A DNA stretch of 64,000 nucleotides from Mycobacterium sp. SMC-4 (GCF_025263265.1 NZ_CP079869.1:4092001-4156000); one strand, 5' to 3'; shown: positions 25,993 through 34,637, counted from the stretch's first letter. Notes: generated by a model not told the origin, from the sequence alone. Translations and numbers: made by a program.

Positions 25993-26756
25993 ATCGTCAC
26001 CTTCACCGCGACAGCTGTGGCGACGATGTTGATCGCAAACAAAGCCATGAAGGTGAACACCACGGTCTCGTTGACCGCGTTGCCGACACCGGCCGGGCCA
26101 CCCCCGACCGAAATGCCCTTGTAGCAGGCGATCAGGCCTGCCGAGAGCCCGAACAGGGCAGCCTTGATCAGCGCAATGGTCACATCGGGGGCACCGATGA
26201 TCAAGGTCAGGCCGGACGCGAACGCACCGGGAGAGACGTTTTGGATGTACACGCAGAAGAAGTAGGCGCCGGCCAGACCCACCAGGATCACCGTCGCCGA
26301 CAACGCCAGCGACACCAGCGTGGCAGCCAGGACGCGCGGAACCACCAGCGCTTGAAGGGGATTGATGCCCATCACCCGCAACGCGTCGAGTTCCTCACGG
26401 ATGGTACGGGCTCCCAGATCGGCGCACATCGCCGTGGCGCCGGCGCCGGCGACGACCAACACCGTCACGATCGGGCCGATCTGACGCACGGTGCCCAGCG
26501 CGGCGCCGGTACCCGAGAAGTCAGCGGCCCCGAACTCGCGCAACAGAATGTTGAACGTGAAGGTCAGCAGCACCGTGTACGGAATGGTCAACATCAGGGT
26601 CGGCACGATCGACACCCGCGCGACGAACCACGACTGCGAGATGAACTCGCGCCACGCGAATGGCGGCTTGAACATCACCACGAACGTGTCGAGCGCCATC
26701 GAGAAGAAGCCGCCGACTGCGCGAACAGGTTTGGCGACCACGCTGGAAGCGACCAT
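25989..26756 (-). CDS. YrbEA, MlaE-type permease of the Mce transporter
   Basis: 255 residues, first gene of the mce operon. MlaE/DUF140 permease with the coupling segment ATAMCADLGARTIREELDALRVMGINPLQALVVPRVLA and the C-terminal block GGGPAGVGNAVNETVVFTFMALFAINIVATAV. The ATG is preceded by GAGGAAGGG and directly abuts the TAA of a possible 11-codon leader ORF. The region upstream (26757-26920) should carry the operon promoter. Confidence 0.94.
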   Translation of the reverse strand: MVASSVVAKPVRAVGGFFSMALDTFVVMFKPPFAWREFISQSWFVARVSIVPTLMLTIPYTVLLTFTFNILLREFGAADFSGTGAALGTVRQIGPIVTVLVVAGAGATAMCADLGARTIREELDALRVMGINPLQALVVPRVLAATLVSLALSATVILVGLAGAYFFCVYIQNVSPGAFASGLTLIIGAPDVTIALIKAALFGLSAGLIACYKGISVGGGPAGVGNAVNETVVFTFMALFAINIVATAVAVKVTM

Positions 26757-26792
26757 TTACCGGGCCCTTCCTCGTGCGCACCTCACCGCCAT
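26757..26792 (-). CDS. Possible 11-residue leader ORF upstream of yrbEA
   Basis: ATG at 26792 preceded by GGGAGG (spacing only 3 nt), encoding MAVRCARGRAR and ending in TAA immediately followed by the yrbEA ATG. The arrangement could couple or attenuate translation of the operon. In this GC-rich context a short open frame can arise by chance, so this is tentative. Confidence 0.25.
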   Translation of the reverse strand: MAVRCARGRAR

Positions 26793-26860
26793 AGTCCTCC
26801 CACAACCGGCCTGGTCCCGATAGGTGGGGCTGAGGTTACACATGGGAGGACGCGGAGAAC

Positions 26861-26888
26861 CGTATATCACCGAAAACTGACGCGCCAA
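26861..26888 (-). promoter_or_regulatory. Candidate promoter of the mce operon
   Basis: On the minus strand TTGGCG (26883-26888) and TATACG (26861-26866) are spaced 16 bp, resembling SigA -35 and -10 elements. This would give a 5' leader of about 100 nt before yrbEA. No KstR-type box was seen in this gap. Confidence 0.35.
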
Positions 26889-26920
26889 CAAAATGGCCGG
26901 GGCGTCACGTTGCGGGCGGT

Positions 26921-27397
26921 CTACAGGCCCGCGATCGCCTGTTCGAGGTCGGCGATGACGATCTTGCGCATCCCGAGCATGGCCGTGGTGGCGGCCTCGG
27001 CGCGGGCCGGATCCGGGTCGCCGGTCAGTTCGGTCAAACGCCGCGGCACGATCTGCCAGCTCACCCCGAACCGGTCTTTGAGCCAGCCGCACTGAGACTC
27101 CTGTCCTCCGCCGTCGAGCAGTCGGCCCCAGTAGTAGTCGACCTCGGCCTGGTCGGCACAGTCGACGGCGAACGATACCGCCTCGGTGAATGGGAACAGC
27201 GGGCCGCCGTTGATCGCCGTGAAACGCTGCCCGTCCAGGCTGAACTCCGCCGAGACCACCTCCCCCGGTGTGCCGGGACCTGCGTCGGTGAAGCGGTCGA
27301 TGCGTTCGATCGACGAGTTCGGGAAGATCGAGCAGTAGAACGCGATCGCCTCTTCGAGGTTGTCGTCGAACCACAGCGACGGCGTGATGGCGGGCAT
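26921..27397 (-). CDS. VOC/PhnB-like glyoxalase superfamily protein
   Basis: 158 residues with the PhnB (3-demethylubiquinone methyltransferase-like) pattern: ITPSLWFDDNLEEAIAFYCSIFPNS at the N-terminus, GQRFTAINGGPLFPFTEAVSF in the middle, then VDYYWGRLLDGGGQESQCGWLKDRFGVSWQIVP and a C-terminal AMLGMRKIVIADLEQA helix. These proteins form the betaalphabetabetabeta fold dimer and often lack proven activity. A GAGGAG ribosome site precedes the ATG. It is co-oriented with the mce operon but separated by 164 bp, and its role is probably independent. Confidence 0.88.
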   Translation of the reverse strand: MPAITPSLWFDDNLEEAIAFYCSIFPNSSIERIDRFTDAGPGTPGEVVSAEFSLDGQRFTAINGGPLFPFTEAVSFAVDCADQAEVDYYWGRLLDGGGQESQCGWLKDRFGVSWQIVPRRLTELTGDPDPARAEAATTAMLGMRKIVIADLEQAIAGL

Positions 27398-27490
27398 GGC
27401 GGTCTCCTCGTCGGGGTGATTGCCTGGGGGGCAGGCCGTACACCGGCTGTAGATGCCGGCAGTAATGCAGACCGCCGTGGATCGCCGAAG

Positions 27491-28099
27491 TCATCGGCCG
27501 CAGGCCGGGGCCCCCACTGCGCGCAGCGCGAAGTCGGTCACCCGGGCACGGGCGCGGGCGAATGCCTGCTCGTCGTCGACCTTCTGACCGGCGATGACGC
27601 GGCTGACCAGGGCACTGATGGCCAGTGCATCGATCTCGGGATCTGCCAGTGGCAGCGTGCCGTCGCGGCGGCCGAGGCACAGAATCCGGGTCAGCGACCG
27701 TTCCCGGTCCTCGTGGTGTCGCTCCCGCGCCTCGCGGTATCCCTTGGCCGCGCGGACCTCGTCGGAGTCGGCCACCGCGAAGTGCATCCGACGCTGAGGG
27801 TCGGTGACAGCGTCGAACATCGTGGCGATCCAGGCCGCGAGCTGGTCGACCGGCGTGGTGCCGGTGTCCTCGACAATGCGGTCCAGCTGGGCTGTCAACG
27901 CATTGCACTCTTGCTGGAGAAGCGCCAGGAACAGGTCGTCCTTCGAGGAGAAGTGCCGGTAGAACGCACGACTGGACAGTCCAGACCGGTCCAGGATGAC
28001 CGACATCCGGATGGGCCGGTTATGCGGCTGCGCCAGGCAGCGGTATGCGGTGTCGATGATGGCCGCGCGCTCCCGACCCCCCGTGAGGTTTTCTTGCAC
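27491..28099 (-). CDS. TetR family transcriptional regulator
   Basis: 202 residues from a GTG at 28099; the same frame stays open upstream but runs antisense through the hydrolase gene. Residues about 8-55 form the DNA-binding domain (ERAAIIDTAYRCLAQPHNRPIRMSVILDRSGLSSRAFYRHFSSKDDLFLALL). The effector domain contains the TetR block AISALVSRVIAGQ. Divergent from the alpha/beta hydrolase across 96 bp, so it may control that gene and itself. The gap holds an imperfect dyad TGCCG..CGGCA (about 28113-28130), which is weak as an operator. Confidence 0.85.
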   Translation of the reverse strand: MQENLTGGRERAAIIDTAYRCLAQPHNRPIRMSVILDRSGLSSRAFYRHFSSKDDLFLALLQQECNALTAQLDRIVEDTGTTPVDQLAAWIATMFDAVTDPQRRMHFAVADSDEVRAAKGYREARERHHEDRERSLTRILCLGRRDGTLPLADPEIDALAISALVSRVIAGQKVDDEQAFARARARVTDFALRAVGAPACGR

Positions 28100-28195
28100 G
28101 CACGACAATTTATGCTGCCGACTGTCGCCGGCAGCCCGCAGCCGTCGGTGCGTCAGGTGCGCAGTAACGTGAGCGGCGGTGATGAGCTGGAGAGG

Positions 28196-29077
28196 ATGCC
28201 TGTGAGCGCTACCCGCAGCGAGCCGACGACCACCACGTTCCGGGGCTCCGGTGACCTGGCGCTGGTTGCCGACGCATGGAATACGCCGTCGGCAACCCCC
28301 GGACTCGACCCGGCGCAGCCGTCGGTGTTGATGTTGCACGGCGGCGGACAGAATCGACACTCCTGGAAGAAGACCGGACAGATCCTGGCCGACCACGGGT
28401 TGCACGTCGTCGCCCTGGACAGCCGCGGGCACGGCGACAGCGACCGATCCCCCACCGCTGAGTACACCGTGGAAGCCTTGTGCGCCGACTCTTTGGCCGT
28501 GCTCGATCAGATCGGGCGGCCCACGGTGTTGATCGGGGCGAGCATGGGTGGGCTGACCGGAATCCTCACCGCCCGCAAAGCCGGCCCGGACCGGGTATGC
28601 CGGCTGGTGCTCGTCGATGTGGTGCCGCGTTACGAGAAGGACGGCAGCGCACGGATTCGGGACTTCATGTTCAGCAATATCGACGGTTTCGCGTCGCTGG
28701 AGGACGCCGCCGACGCGGTGGCCGCTTACCTGCCGTACCGCAGCAAACCCCGTAACCCCGAGGGCTTGAAGAAGAACCTGCGATGGCGGGAGGGCCGGTG
28801 GTTCTGGCACTGGGACCCGGCGTTTCTGACCAAGCCCAATGAAGATCCGTTCCTGCGGGTGGAACAGCTCGAGCGGGCAGCCATCGAACTGACGATCCCG
28901 ATTCTGTTGATCCGAGGCAAACTCTCCGACGTGGTCAGCGAAGAGGCGGTCACCGACTTCCTGTCCAAGGTGCCCTCGGCGGAGTTCGCCGAACTCTCCG
29001 GCGCGGGCCACACCGCTGCCGGAGACGACAACGACGCATTCTCCGACGTGGTCGTCGAATTCGTGCTGCGGCAATGA
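28196..29077 (+). CDS. Alpha/beta hydrolase family protein
   Basis: 293 residues from the ATG at 28196 (a GTG at 28202 better fits the GGAGAGG ribosome site and is an equal alternative). Alpha/beta-hydrolase blocks: LMLHGGGQNRHSW oxyanion loop, DSRGHGDSDR, nucleophile elbow GASMGG with Ser116, Asp245 in GKLSDVVS and His272 in GAGHTAAG, a complete Ser-Asp-His triad. Similar to mycobacterial esterases and epoxide/peroxidase-type hydrolases (an Asp nucleophile is excluded). Lies 22 nt upstream of the large aminotransferase fusion gene on the same strand, perhaps co-transcribed. Confidence 0.88.
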   Translation: MPVSATRSEPTTTTFRGSGDLALVADAWNTPSATPGLDPAQPSVLMLHGGGQNRHSWKKTGQILADHGLHVVALDSRGHGDSDRSPTAEYTVEALCADSLAVLDQIGRPTVLIGASMGGLTGILTARKAGPDRVCRLVLVDVVPRYEKDGSARIRDFMFSNIDGFASLEDAADAVAAYLPYRSKPRNPEGLKKNLRWREGRWFWHWDPAFLTKPNEDPFLRVEQLERAAIELTIPILLIRGKLSDVVSEEAVTDFLSKVPSAEFAELSGAGHTAAGDDNDAFSDVVVEFVLRQ

Positions 29078-29099
29078 TTTTTCAGACCTTCCACTGCTG

Positions 29100-32003
29100 A
29101 TGGGTTTCAACTTCCTCGACCAGCCTGAGCTCCCCGCCCCGCGGGTGAGCGAGGCGCAGGCCGCGCACATTCTCCGCCGCTGCTACGGCATGGAGGGGCA
29201 GGCTGTCTCGCTGGGCAGCCAACAGGACAAGAACTTTCTCGTCACCTCTGCCGACGGTGACATCGTCGGTGTGCTCAAGATCGCCAACCCGGCATTCACA
29301 GCCACGGAGTTGCGTGCTCAGGACGCTGCCGCCGAGCACCTCGCTGCGGCCGAACCGCAGCTACGCGTCGCGGTGCCGGTGGCCAATATCGACGGCGAAA
29401 CTCTGAGCGCGGTAACAGATCTCGACGACGATGTGCTCTACGTGCGGTTACTGCGCTTTCTGCCCGGCGGCACCGTGGAGAACACCGGCCATCTGACCGA
29501 CGCTGTGGTGTCCGGACTCGGCGAGGTCGCCGGTCGGGTCAGCCGAGCGCTGGCCGAGTTCACCCACCCTGGGCTGGAACGGATCCTGCAGTGGGACTTG
29601 CGTTTCGGCCACCACGTGGTGGAGACCCTGAACACCCACGTCGGTGACGCGGAGCTACGTCGACGACTGCGCGAAGCAGCCGAGCAGGCGTGGTCCCAGC
29701 TCGAGGCTCTCGACGCCGCACTGCCCCGGCAGACGGTGCACCTCGACCTCACCGACGCCAACGTCGTGGTGTCGGCGGACACGCAGACCGCACGACCCGA
29801 TGGAGTCATCGACTTCGGGGACCTGACCACGACGTGGGCGGTCTCCGAACTTGCGGTCACCGCGTCGTCGGCGCTCGGCCATGCCGGAGCGCGGCCGACA
29901 TCGGTGCTGCCTGCGGTCCGCGCGTTCCACGCGCTGCGTCCGCTGTCGGCCGCCGAAGTCGCCGCGGTGTGGCCGATGATCGTTTTGCGCTGCGCGGTCC
30001 TGATCGTCAGCGGCGCCCAGCAGGCCGCCCTGGACCCCGACAACGACTACCTCACCGCCCAGTCGAAGGCCGAGCGGCAGATGTTCGACCTGGCCACGTC
30101 GGTTCCGATGGCGGTGATGACAGCGGTGCTCGTGGCCGACCTCGGGATGGCCCCCGACGCCGTCGCACCCGCTGCGAACGCGCCGTTGATCGAGGTTGAT
30201 CCAGACTCGGTGTGCACTCTGGACCTGTCCACCACCTCCGATGTGTACGACGGAGCCGCAATTCCATCGCCCGCTGCCGAGGACGATGCCGCCGCTGCGG
30301 CGCTGCGACAGGGTGCCCGGCTGGTGGTGACCCGCTACGGCGAGCCTCGGCTCAGCCGCGCTCCGAAACTCAGTCAGGACAGTCCCGACGTCGTCGCCAC
30401 CGGCATCACGATGTGGTCGCCCGCCCCAATCACGTTCACCGCGCCGTGGGATGGGGAGGTCCGACCCTCCGGTGAGCAGTCGATCACGCTGCACGGCAAC
30501 GGATTCGCTGTCAGTATCGCGGGTATCGGCGACGGTGTCGTCGGCGCCGTGGCGGCCGGCCAGCCGCTGGGCCACGCCGATGGCCGCGTCGAGGTGACCG
30601 TATGGCCGCTCGACGCGCCACCACCACCACCGTTCACCAGCACCGAGCTGGCCCCGGGATGGCTGGCCTGCACGCGTGATCCCCGACCCCTGCTCGGTCT
30701 GGCCCCGGTGAGCACACCGACCACGACCGATCTGCTGGCACGCCGCGACGCCAGCTTCGCCCCGGTACAGGAGTTCTACTACCGTCGGCCGCCGCAGATC
30801 GAGCGCGGCCGTAAGCATTTTCTGATGTCGACTCAGGCCCGCTGCTACCTCGACATGGTCAACAATGTCACCGTACTGGGGCATGCGCATCCCCGGATCG
30901 CCGATGCCGCAGTACGACAGCTGCGCCGGCTCAACACCAATTCACGATTCAACTACGAGGCCGTCGTCGAGTTCAGCGAGCGTCTGGCCGGACTGCTTCC
31001 CGATCCGCTGGACACCGTGTTCCTGGTCAATTCCGGTTCCGAGGCAAGCGACCTGGCCATCCGATTGGCCACGGCAGCAACCGGACGGCGCGACGTCGTC
31101 GCGGTGCGCGAGGCGTACCACGGCTGGACCTACGGAACCGACGCCGTGTCGACCTCGATCGCAGATAATCCGAATGCGCTTGCGACCCGCCCGGATTGGG
31201 TGCACACCGTGGAATCGCCGAACAGTTTTCGCGGGAAGTACCGGCACCCTGAAACCTGGCGCTACGCCGAGGAAGCGGTCGCCCAGATCGACGCCCTGGC
31301 CACCGCGGGCCGGACACCCGCGGCCTTCATCTGCGAATCGGTCTACGGCAACGCCGGCGGGATGGCACTACCCGACGGTTATCTGAGTCGGGTGTACGAG
31401 GCGGTGCGGGCCCGGGGCGGGCTGGCGATCTCCGATGAGGTCCAGGTCGGTTACGGCCGGCTGGGCAACTGGTTCTGGGGTTTCGAACAGCAGCATGCCG
31501 TTCCCGACATCGTGTCGGTGGCCAAGTCGACGGGTAATGGTTATCCGTTGGGAGCGGTGATCACCAGCAGGGCGGTGGCCGACGCATTCTCCGGTCAGGG
31601 CTACTTCTTCTCCTCCACCGGCGGCAGCCCGTTGTCCTGCGCGATCGGCATGGCGGTGCTCGACGTCCTCACCGAGGAGGGGTTGCAGGACAACGCCCGC
31701 CGCGTCGGCGCCCACCTCAAGTCTCGGCTCGCCGCGCTGGCTGAGCGGCATTCGTTGGTCGGCACGGTGCACGGGTTCGGGCTCTACCTCGGCGTGGAAC
31801 TGGTCAGCGACCGGGAGACACTGGAGCCGGCGACCCGCGAGACCGCCGCGGTGTGCGAGCGCATGCTCGACCTCGGGGTGATCATCCAGCCGACCGGCGA
31901 TCACCAGAACATCCTCAAGACCAAGCCGCCGCTGTGCATCGACACCGAATCAGCGGATTTCTACGTCGACGCCCTGGATCGAGTGCTGACCGAGGGCTGG
32001 TAG
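29100..32003 (+). CDS. Tri-domain fusion: APH-type kinase, M23-like barrel, class III aminotransferase
   Basis: 967 residues. Residues 1 to about 330 form an aminoglycoside phosphotransferase/choline-kinase-like domain with the catalytic loop HLDLTDANVVV (about 213-223) and Mg-binding DFGDL (about 237-241). Residues about 430-520 (APITFTAPWDGEVRPSG, GNGFAVSIAGIGDGVVGAVAAGQPLGHADG) look like the small M23-peptidase/lipoyl-like beta-barrel, without visible zinc ligands. Residues about 545-965 are a fold-type I class III PLP enzyme with SGSEASDLAIRLA, DEVQVGYGRLG and PLP Lys809 in VAKSTGNGYPLGAV. The closest known analogues are AGXT2L-type phospho-lyases acting on phosphoethanolamine or phosphohydroxylysine. 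The likely logic is phosphorylation of an amino-alcohol by one end and elimination or transamination by the other. Substrate unproven. Confidence 0.88.
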   Translation: MGFNFLDQPELPAPRVSEAQAAHILRRCYGMEGQAVSLGSQQDKNFLVTSADGDIVGVLKIANPAFTATELRAQDAAAEHLAAAEPQLRVAVPVANIDGETLSAVTDLDDDVLYVRLLRFLPGGTVENTGHLTDAVVSGLGEVAGRVSRALAEFTHPGLERILQWDLRFGHHVVETLNTHVGDAELRRRLREAAEQAWSQLEALDAALPRQTVHLDLTDANVVVSADTQTARPDGVIDFGDLTTTWAVSELAVTASSALGHAGARPTSVLPAVRAFHALRPLSAAEVAAVWPMIVLRCAVLIVSGAQQAALDPDNDYLTAQSKAERQMFDLATSVPMAVMTAVLVADLGMAPDAVAPAANAPLIEVDPDSVCTLDLSTTSDVYDGAAIPSPAAEDDAAAAALRQGARLVVTRYGEPRLSRAPKLSQDSPDVVATGITMWSPAPITFTAPWDGEVRPSGEQSITLHGNGFAVSIAGIGDGVVGAVAAGQPLGHADGRVEVTVWPLDAPPPPPFTSTELAPGWLACTRDPRPLLGLAPVSTPTTTDLLARRDASFAPVQEFYYRRPPQIERGRKHFLMSTQARCYLDMVNNVTVLGHAHPRIADAAVRQLRRLNTNSRFNYEAVVEFSERLAGLLPDPLDTVFLVNSGSEASDLAIRLATAATGRRDVVAVREAYHGWTYGTDAVSTSIADNPNALATRPDWVHTVESPNSFRGKYRHPETWRYAEEAVAQIDALATAGRTPAAFICESVYGNAGGMALPDGYLSRVYEAVRARGGLAISDEVQVGYGRLGNWFWGFEQQHAVPDIVSVAKSTGNGYPLGAVITSRAVADAFSGQGYFFSSTGGSPLSCAIGMAVLDVLTEEGLQDNARRVGAHLKSRLAALAERHSLVGTVHGFGLYLGVELVSDRETLEPATRETAAVCERMLDLGVIIQPTGDHQNILKTKPPLCIDTESADFYVDALDRVLTEGW

Positions 32004-32015
32004 CCGAGACCGTCG

Positions 32016-32948
32016 TCATGCCAGTAGCGGCACCGACTCGACCGGGTCATCAGTGAGGATCTCGAACATCGCACGGGTACTGTTCAGTTCAGCGCGGGCG
32101 AAAGCCTTACCCGCCACTTGCATCCGACATTGCGCGATCGCCGAGTTGTAGCAGTACTTCACGCCGCCGTGGGTGTCGGTGTAGGTCAGACCGATGACAT
32201 CTGCTGGCACCGTCGAGATCTCACCCTCGATCATCTGCTCACCTACCCGTGCGCCGAAGGTCCAGGTGAACGGTTGATAGTGCCCGTGTGAGAGCAGGCT
32301 TGCGGTGATCGTGCGCACCGCGAACTGTTGACCTTCGTGGCGGAACACGAACAGCGTCACACCCGGTAGCAGGACCGGGCCCAGCGCTGCCCGCGCGGTG
32401 ACGATCTCCAGTGTCGACTCCGGGGCCTCGTCGAACCCACACACCTGCCCGTAGGCGTAGGCGGGCGTGTGCTGGGTTCCCCAGTTGTGGTTGACGCTGC
32501 CTTTCCAACCCTTGACGTCGATGCGCCGGCCGGTGACGTCGAGGTGGCCGTCGAACCGGGCCAGCGGATCGCGGACCGTCGTCTTGGCCGTCGGAAAACG
32601 CGCCCGGTAGGCCCGGTCGGTCAGCACCCGCACCGGCTGCTGACCGCTCGCGGTGATCGTCAGGTCCCACCGTGCGTCGGTCAACACGCCGAAGGCTGCA
32701 GCGTCGTCGAGCGCCGCCGAACCGATGCGCGTCGTCCAGTCATCGGCAAAGTCCGCCTCGGACACGCCGAACTGCTGCTTGACCGCCCGGTGGCCGGACG
32801 GGTCGAACACCATGACCCACACGTCGGCAGCGGGTTCACCCGCGGTGGGCAGCAACAATGTCTGGCGCAGCCACAGCGCGCGGGCGGTGTCGGGATCGTT
32901 CGCACGCACGAACCGGCTCTCGTAATAGGGGGCCTTCGCGATCGTCAC
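32016..32948 (-). CDS. Uncharacterised protein, possible CrtC/AttH-like lipocalin fold
   Basis: 310 residues from the GTG at 32948; the frame is open further but only antisense to the cyclase gene. No signal peptide. The pattern ([86 protein letters not shown]) resembles the beta-rich carotenoid hydratase/AttH/tocopherol-cyclase-like superfamily, in which a HNWG-type motif precedes an aromatic run. I do not recognise a characterised orthologue. It is divergent from an adenylate cyclase across 25 bp and convergent with the aminotransferase fusion. Confidence 0.7.
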   Translation of the reverse strand: MTIAKAPYYESRFVRANDPDTARALWLRQTLLLPTAGEPAADVWVMVFDPSGHRAVKQQFGVSEADFADDWTTRIGSAALDDAAAFGVLTDARWDLTITASGQQPVRVLTDRAYRARFPTAKTTVRDPLARFDGHLDVTGRRIDVKGWKGSVNHNWGTQHTPAYAYGQVCGFDEAPESTLEIVTARAALGPVLLPGVTLFVFRHEGQQFAVRTITASLLSHGHYQPFTWTFGARVGEQMIEGEISTVPADVIGLTYTDTHGGVKYCYNSAIAQCRMQVAGKAFARAELNSTRAMFEILTDDPVESVPLLA

Positions 32949-32973
32949 GCTCCCAGCATCCAATACTGGAGCC

Positions 32974-33762
32974 GTGACCGGAACGCTGATCGCGCTGTGC
33001 CTGGTGGCGGTGCTGGCCGCCGGCCTGGCCGTGGCCCTGCTGGTGCAGACCAGGCGCCTGGCTGCCGCGCGTGCGCACGCCGACGAGCTGCGCCGGCGCC
33101 TCGATGCCCGCCAGCTGCTGGTCACCGGCGGCACGAAAGCGGTCAAAACGGTGTGGCAGACCGCCAACATCCTGCGCCGTGACGGGTTGGGCGCGGCGGT
33201 GCGCTCCTCGATCGAGGAGCTGGCCGACTGGGCCGAAGTCGAACGCCCGGACCTGGCCAAGGTCGCCCCCGGCGGACGGGTCGCGATCATGTTCTCCGAC
33301 ATCGAGGAATCCACCGCGCTGAATGAACGCCTCGGCGACCGCGCCTATGTGCGTCTGCTCGGCAAGCACGACCGGGCGGTCCGCCGCGTCGTCGATGAGC
33401 ATGACGGCTATGTCGTCAAGAGTCAGGGTGACGGGTTCATGGTGGCCTTCGGCCGCCCCGAGCAGGCGGTGCGCTGCGCGGTCGCCATCCAACAGGGACT
33501 GCGCCGACAGTCACGGGACCTGAAGGTGCGCATAGGGATTCACAGCGGCAAGTCGGTGCTACGCGGCGACGACCTGTTCGGCCGCAACGTCGCGATGGCC
33601 GCCCGGGTCGCGGGCCAGGCCGACGGCGGCGAGATCCTGATCAGCCAGGCCGTCCACGACGCAGTCGCCGAATGCGAGGACATCGCAATCGGCGATGCCT
33701 ACGACGCTGAACTCAAGGGCTTTGCCGGCACCCACACGCTCTATTCGGTCGAGCCGGACTGA
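32974..33762 (+). CDS. Membrane-anchored class III adenylate/guanylate cyclase domain protein
   Basis: 262 residues: one N-terminal membrane helix ([21 protein letters not shown]), a short coiled region, then a class III cyclase domain from about residue 100. Metal-binding Asp109 (MFSDIEEST) and Asp153 (SQGDGF) are 44 residues apart as in Rv1625c, and the substrate-specifying Lys149 is present. The usual VNxAxR motif reads VAMAAR (residues 206-211): the transition-state Arg211 is kept, but the Asn is Ala207. Activity may therefore be low or different. In M. tuberculosis the same neighbourhood holds the cyclase remnant Rv1120c. Confidence 0.9.
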   Translation: MTGTLIALCLVAVLAAGLAVALLVQTRRLAAARAHADELRRRLDARQLLVTGGTKAVKTVWQTANILRRDGLGAAVRSSIEELADWAEVERPDLAKVAPGGRVAIMFSDIEESTALNERLGDRAYVRLLGKHDRAVRRVVDEHDGYVVKSQGDGFMVAFGRPEQAVRCAVAIQQGLRRQSRDLKVRIGIHSGKSVLRGDDLFGRNVAMAARVAGQADGGEILISQAVHDAVAECEDIAIGDAYDAELKGFAGTHTLYSVEPD

Positions 33763-33917
33763 GAGTTCTCCGCCTCGGCGAGCCGCTGATGCAGCCGGGC
33801 CCGAATGTCGTCGGCGGTGTAGGCATTGCGTCGGCGTTGATCGCGCGCCACCAGCACACCGCCGGCAACTACTCCGGCGGCACCGGCCAGCCCCACCCAC
33901 TTCCAGATCCCACGCAT
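33741..33917 (-). CDS. Small single-pass membrane protein, hypothetical
   Basis: 58 residues from the ATG at 33917: [29 protein letters not shown] is a positive-outside, Gly/Ala/Val-rich membrane helix with a stop-transfer RDQRRR, followed by a charged helix [18 protein letters not shown]. Its 3' end overlaps the cyclase gene by 22 nt on the opposite strand. A gene of similar size and position exists in M. tuberculosis (Rv1119c), which supports reality. Function unknown. Confidence 0.65.
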   Translation of the reverse strand: MRGIWKWVGLAGAAGVVAGGVLVARDQRRRNAYTADDIRARLHQRLAEAENSQSGSTE

Positions 33918-33932
33918 GCGGGCCAGTCTGCC

Positions 33933-33938
33933 TAAGCT
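33933..33938 (+). promoter_or_regulatory. Predicted -10 box (leaderless) of the YiiX-like gene
   Basis: TAAGCT ends 6 nt before the ATG at 33945, fitting the leaderless TANNNT-N6-ATG pattern. Confidence 0.5.
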
Positions 33939-33944
33939 GCCAGC

Positions 33945-34637
33945 ATGAAGCCACACGCGGTGTCGCTGGACCGTGCGCTGGACGAGACCCGAACCGGCGA
34001 CATCTGGTTGTTCCGCGGCCAGTCCGGCCCAGACCGGGCCATCCAGTCGCTGACCAACAGCCCGGTCAACCACGTCGGGATGACCGTGGCCGTCGACGAT
34101 CTGCCGCCGCTGATCTGGCATGCCGAACTGGGCGACAAGTTGCTCGACCTGTGGACGGGCACCCATCATCGCGGGGTTCAGCTCAATGATCTGCGTGCGG
34201 CGGTGCACCGGTGGGTGCACACCTACGGCCAGCGGTGCTGGCTACGTCAGTTGACGCCTCCCGCCTCTCGCGATCAGGAGAATCGCATGCTTGGGGTGAT
34301 CGCCCGGATGGATGGCACGCCGTTTCCGTCGACGGCCCGGCTGACCGGGCGCTGGTTGCGTGGCCGGCTCCCGGTGGTCGGCGATTTCACCCGGGGAATC
34401 CCGTTCGTGCACAGCAAGGTCCGGCAGTCGGCCCAGCGGCGCAAGGCGGTGCGGTCGTCGGCGGGACTGGAAACGGCGTACTGCGCCGAAACCGTTGCGA
34501 TGACCTACGAGGCGATGGGCCTGCTGCAGACCGAGAAACACTGGAACTGGTTCGATCCCGGGTCGTTCTGGAGCGGTGACACCTTGCCGTTGGCCGACGG
34601 CTACCAACTCGGCGCGGAGATCACGGTCACGGTGTGA
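33945..34637 (+). CDS. YiiX/YebB-like permuted NlpC/P60 cysteine hydrolase
   Basis: 230 residues. The segment TGDIWLFRGQSGPDRAIQSLTNSPVNHVGMTV, with His43, and the later TAYCAETVAMTYEAMGLL, with Cys180, are the two halves of the circularly permuted papain-like fold of the YaeF/YiiX/LRAT-like group. Members hydrolyse amide or ester bonds in lipids or peptides. No signal peptide, so probably cytoplasmic or membrane-associated. The catalytic Cys-His pair is intact. Substrate unknown. Confidence 0.75.
   Translation: MKPHAVSLDRALDETRTGDIWLFRGQSGPDRAIQSLTNSPVNHVGMTVAVDDLPPLIWHAELGDKLLDLWTGTHHRGVQLNDLRAAVHRWVHTYGQRCWLRQLTPPASRDQENRMLGVIARMDGTPFPSTARLTGRWLRGRLPVVGDFTRGIPFVHSKVRQSAQRRKAVRSSAGLETAYCAETVAMTYEAMGLLQTEKHWNWFDPGSFWSGDTLPLADGYQLGAEITVTV

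Noticed and set aside
28100..28195. TGCCG..CGGCA dyad as a TetR operator
   Set aside because: Arms are only 5 bp and such GC-rich dyads are expected by chance; kept only as a remark in the regulator entry.
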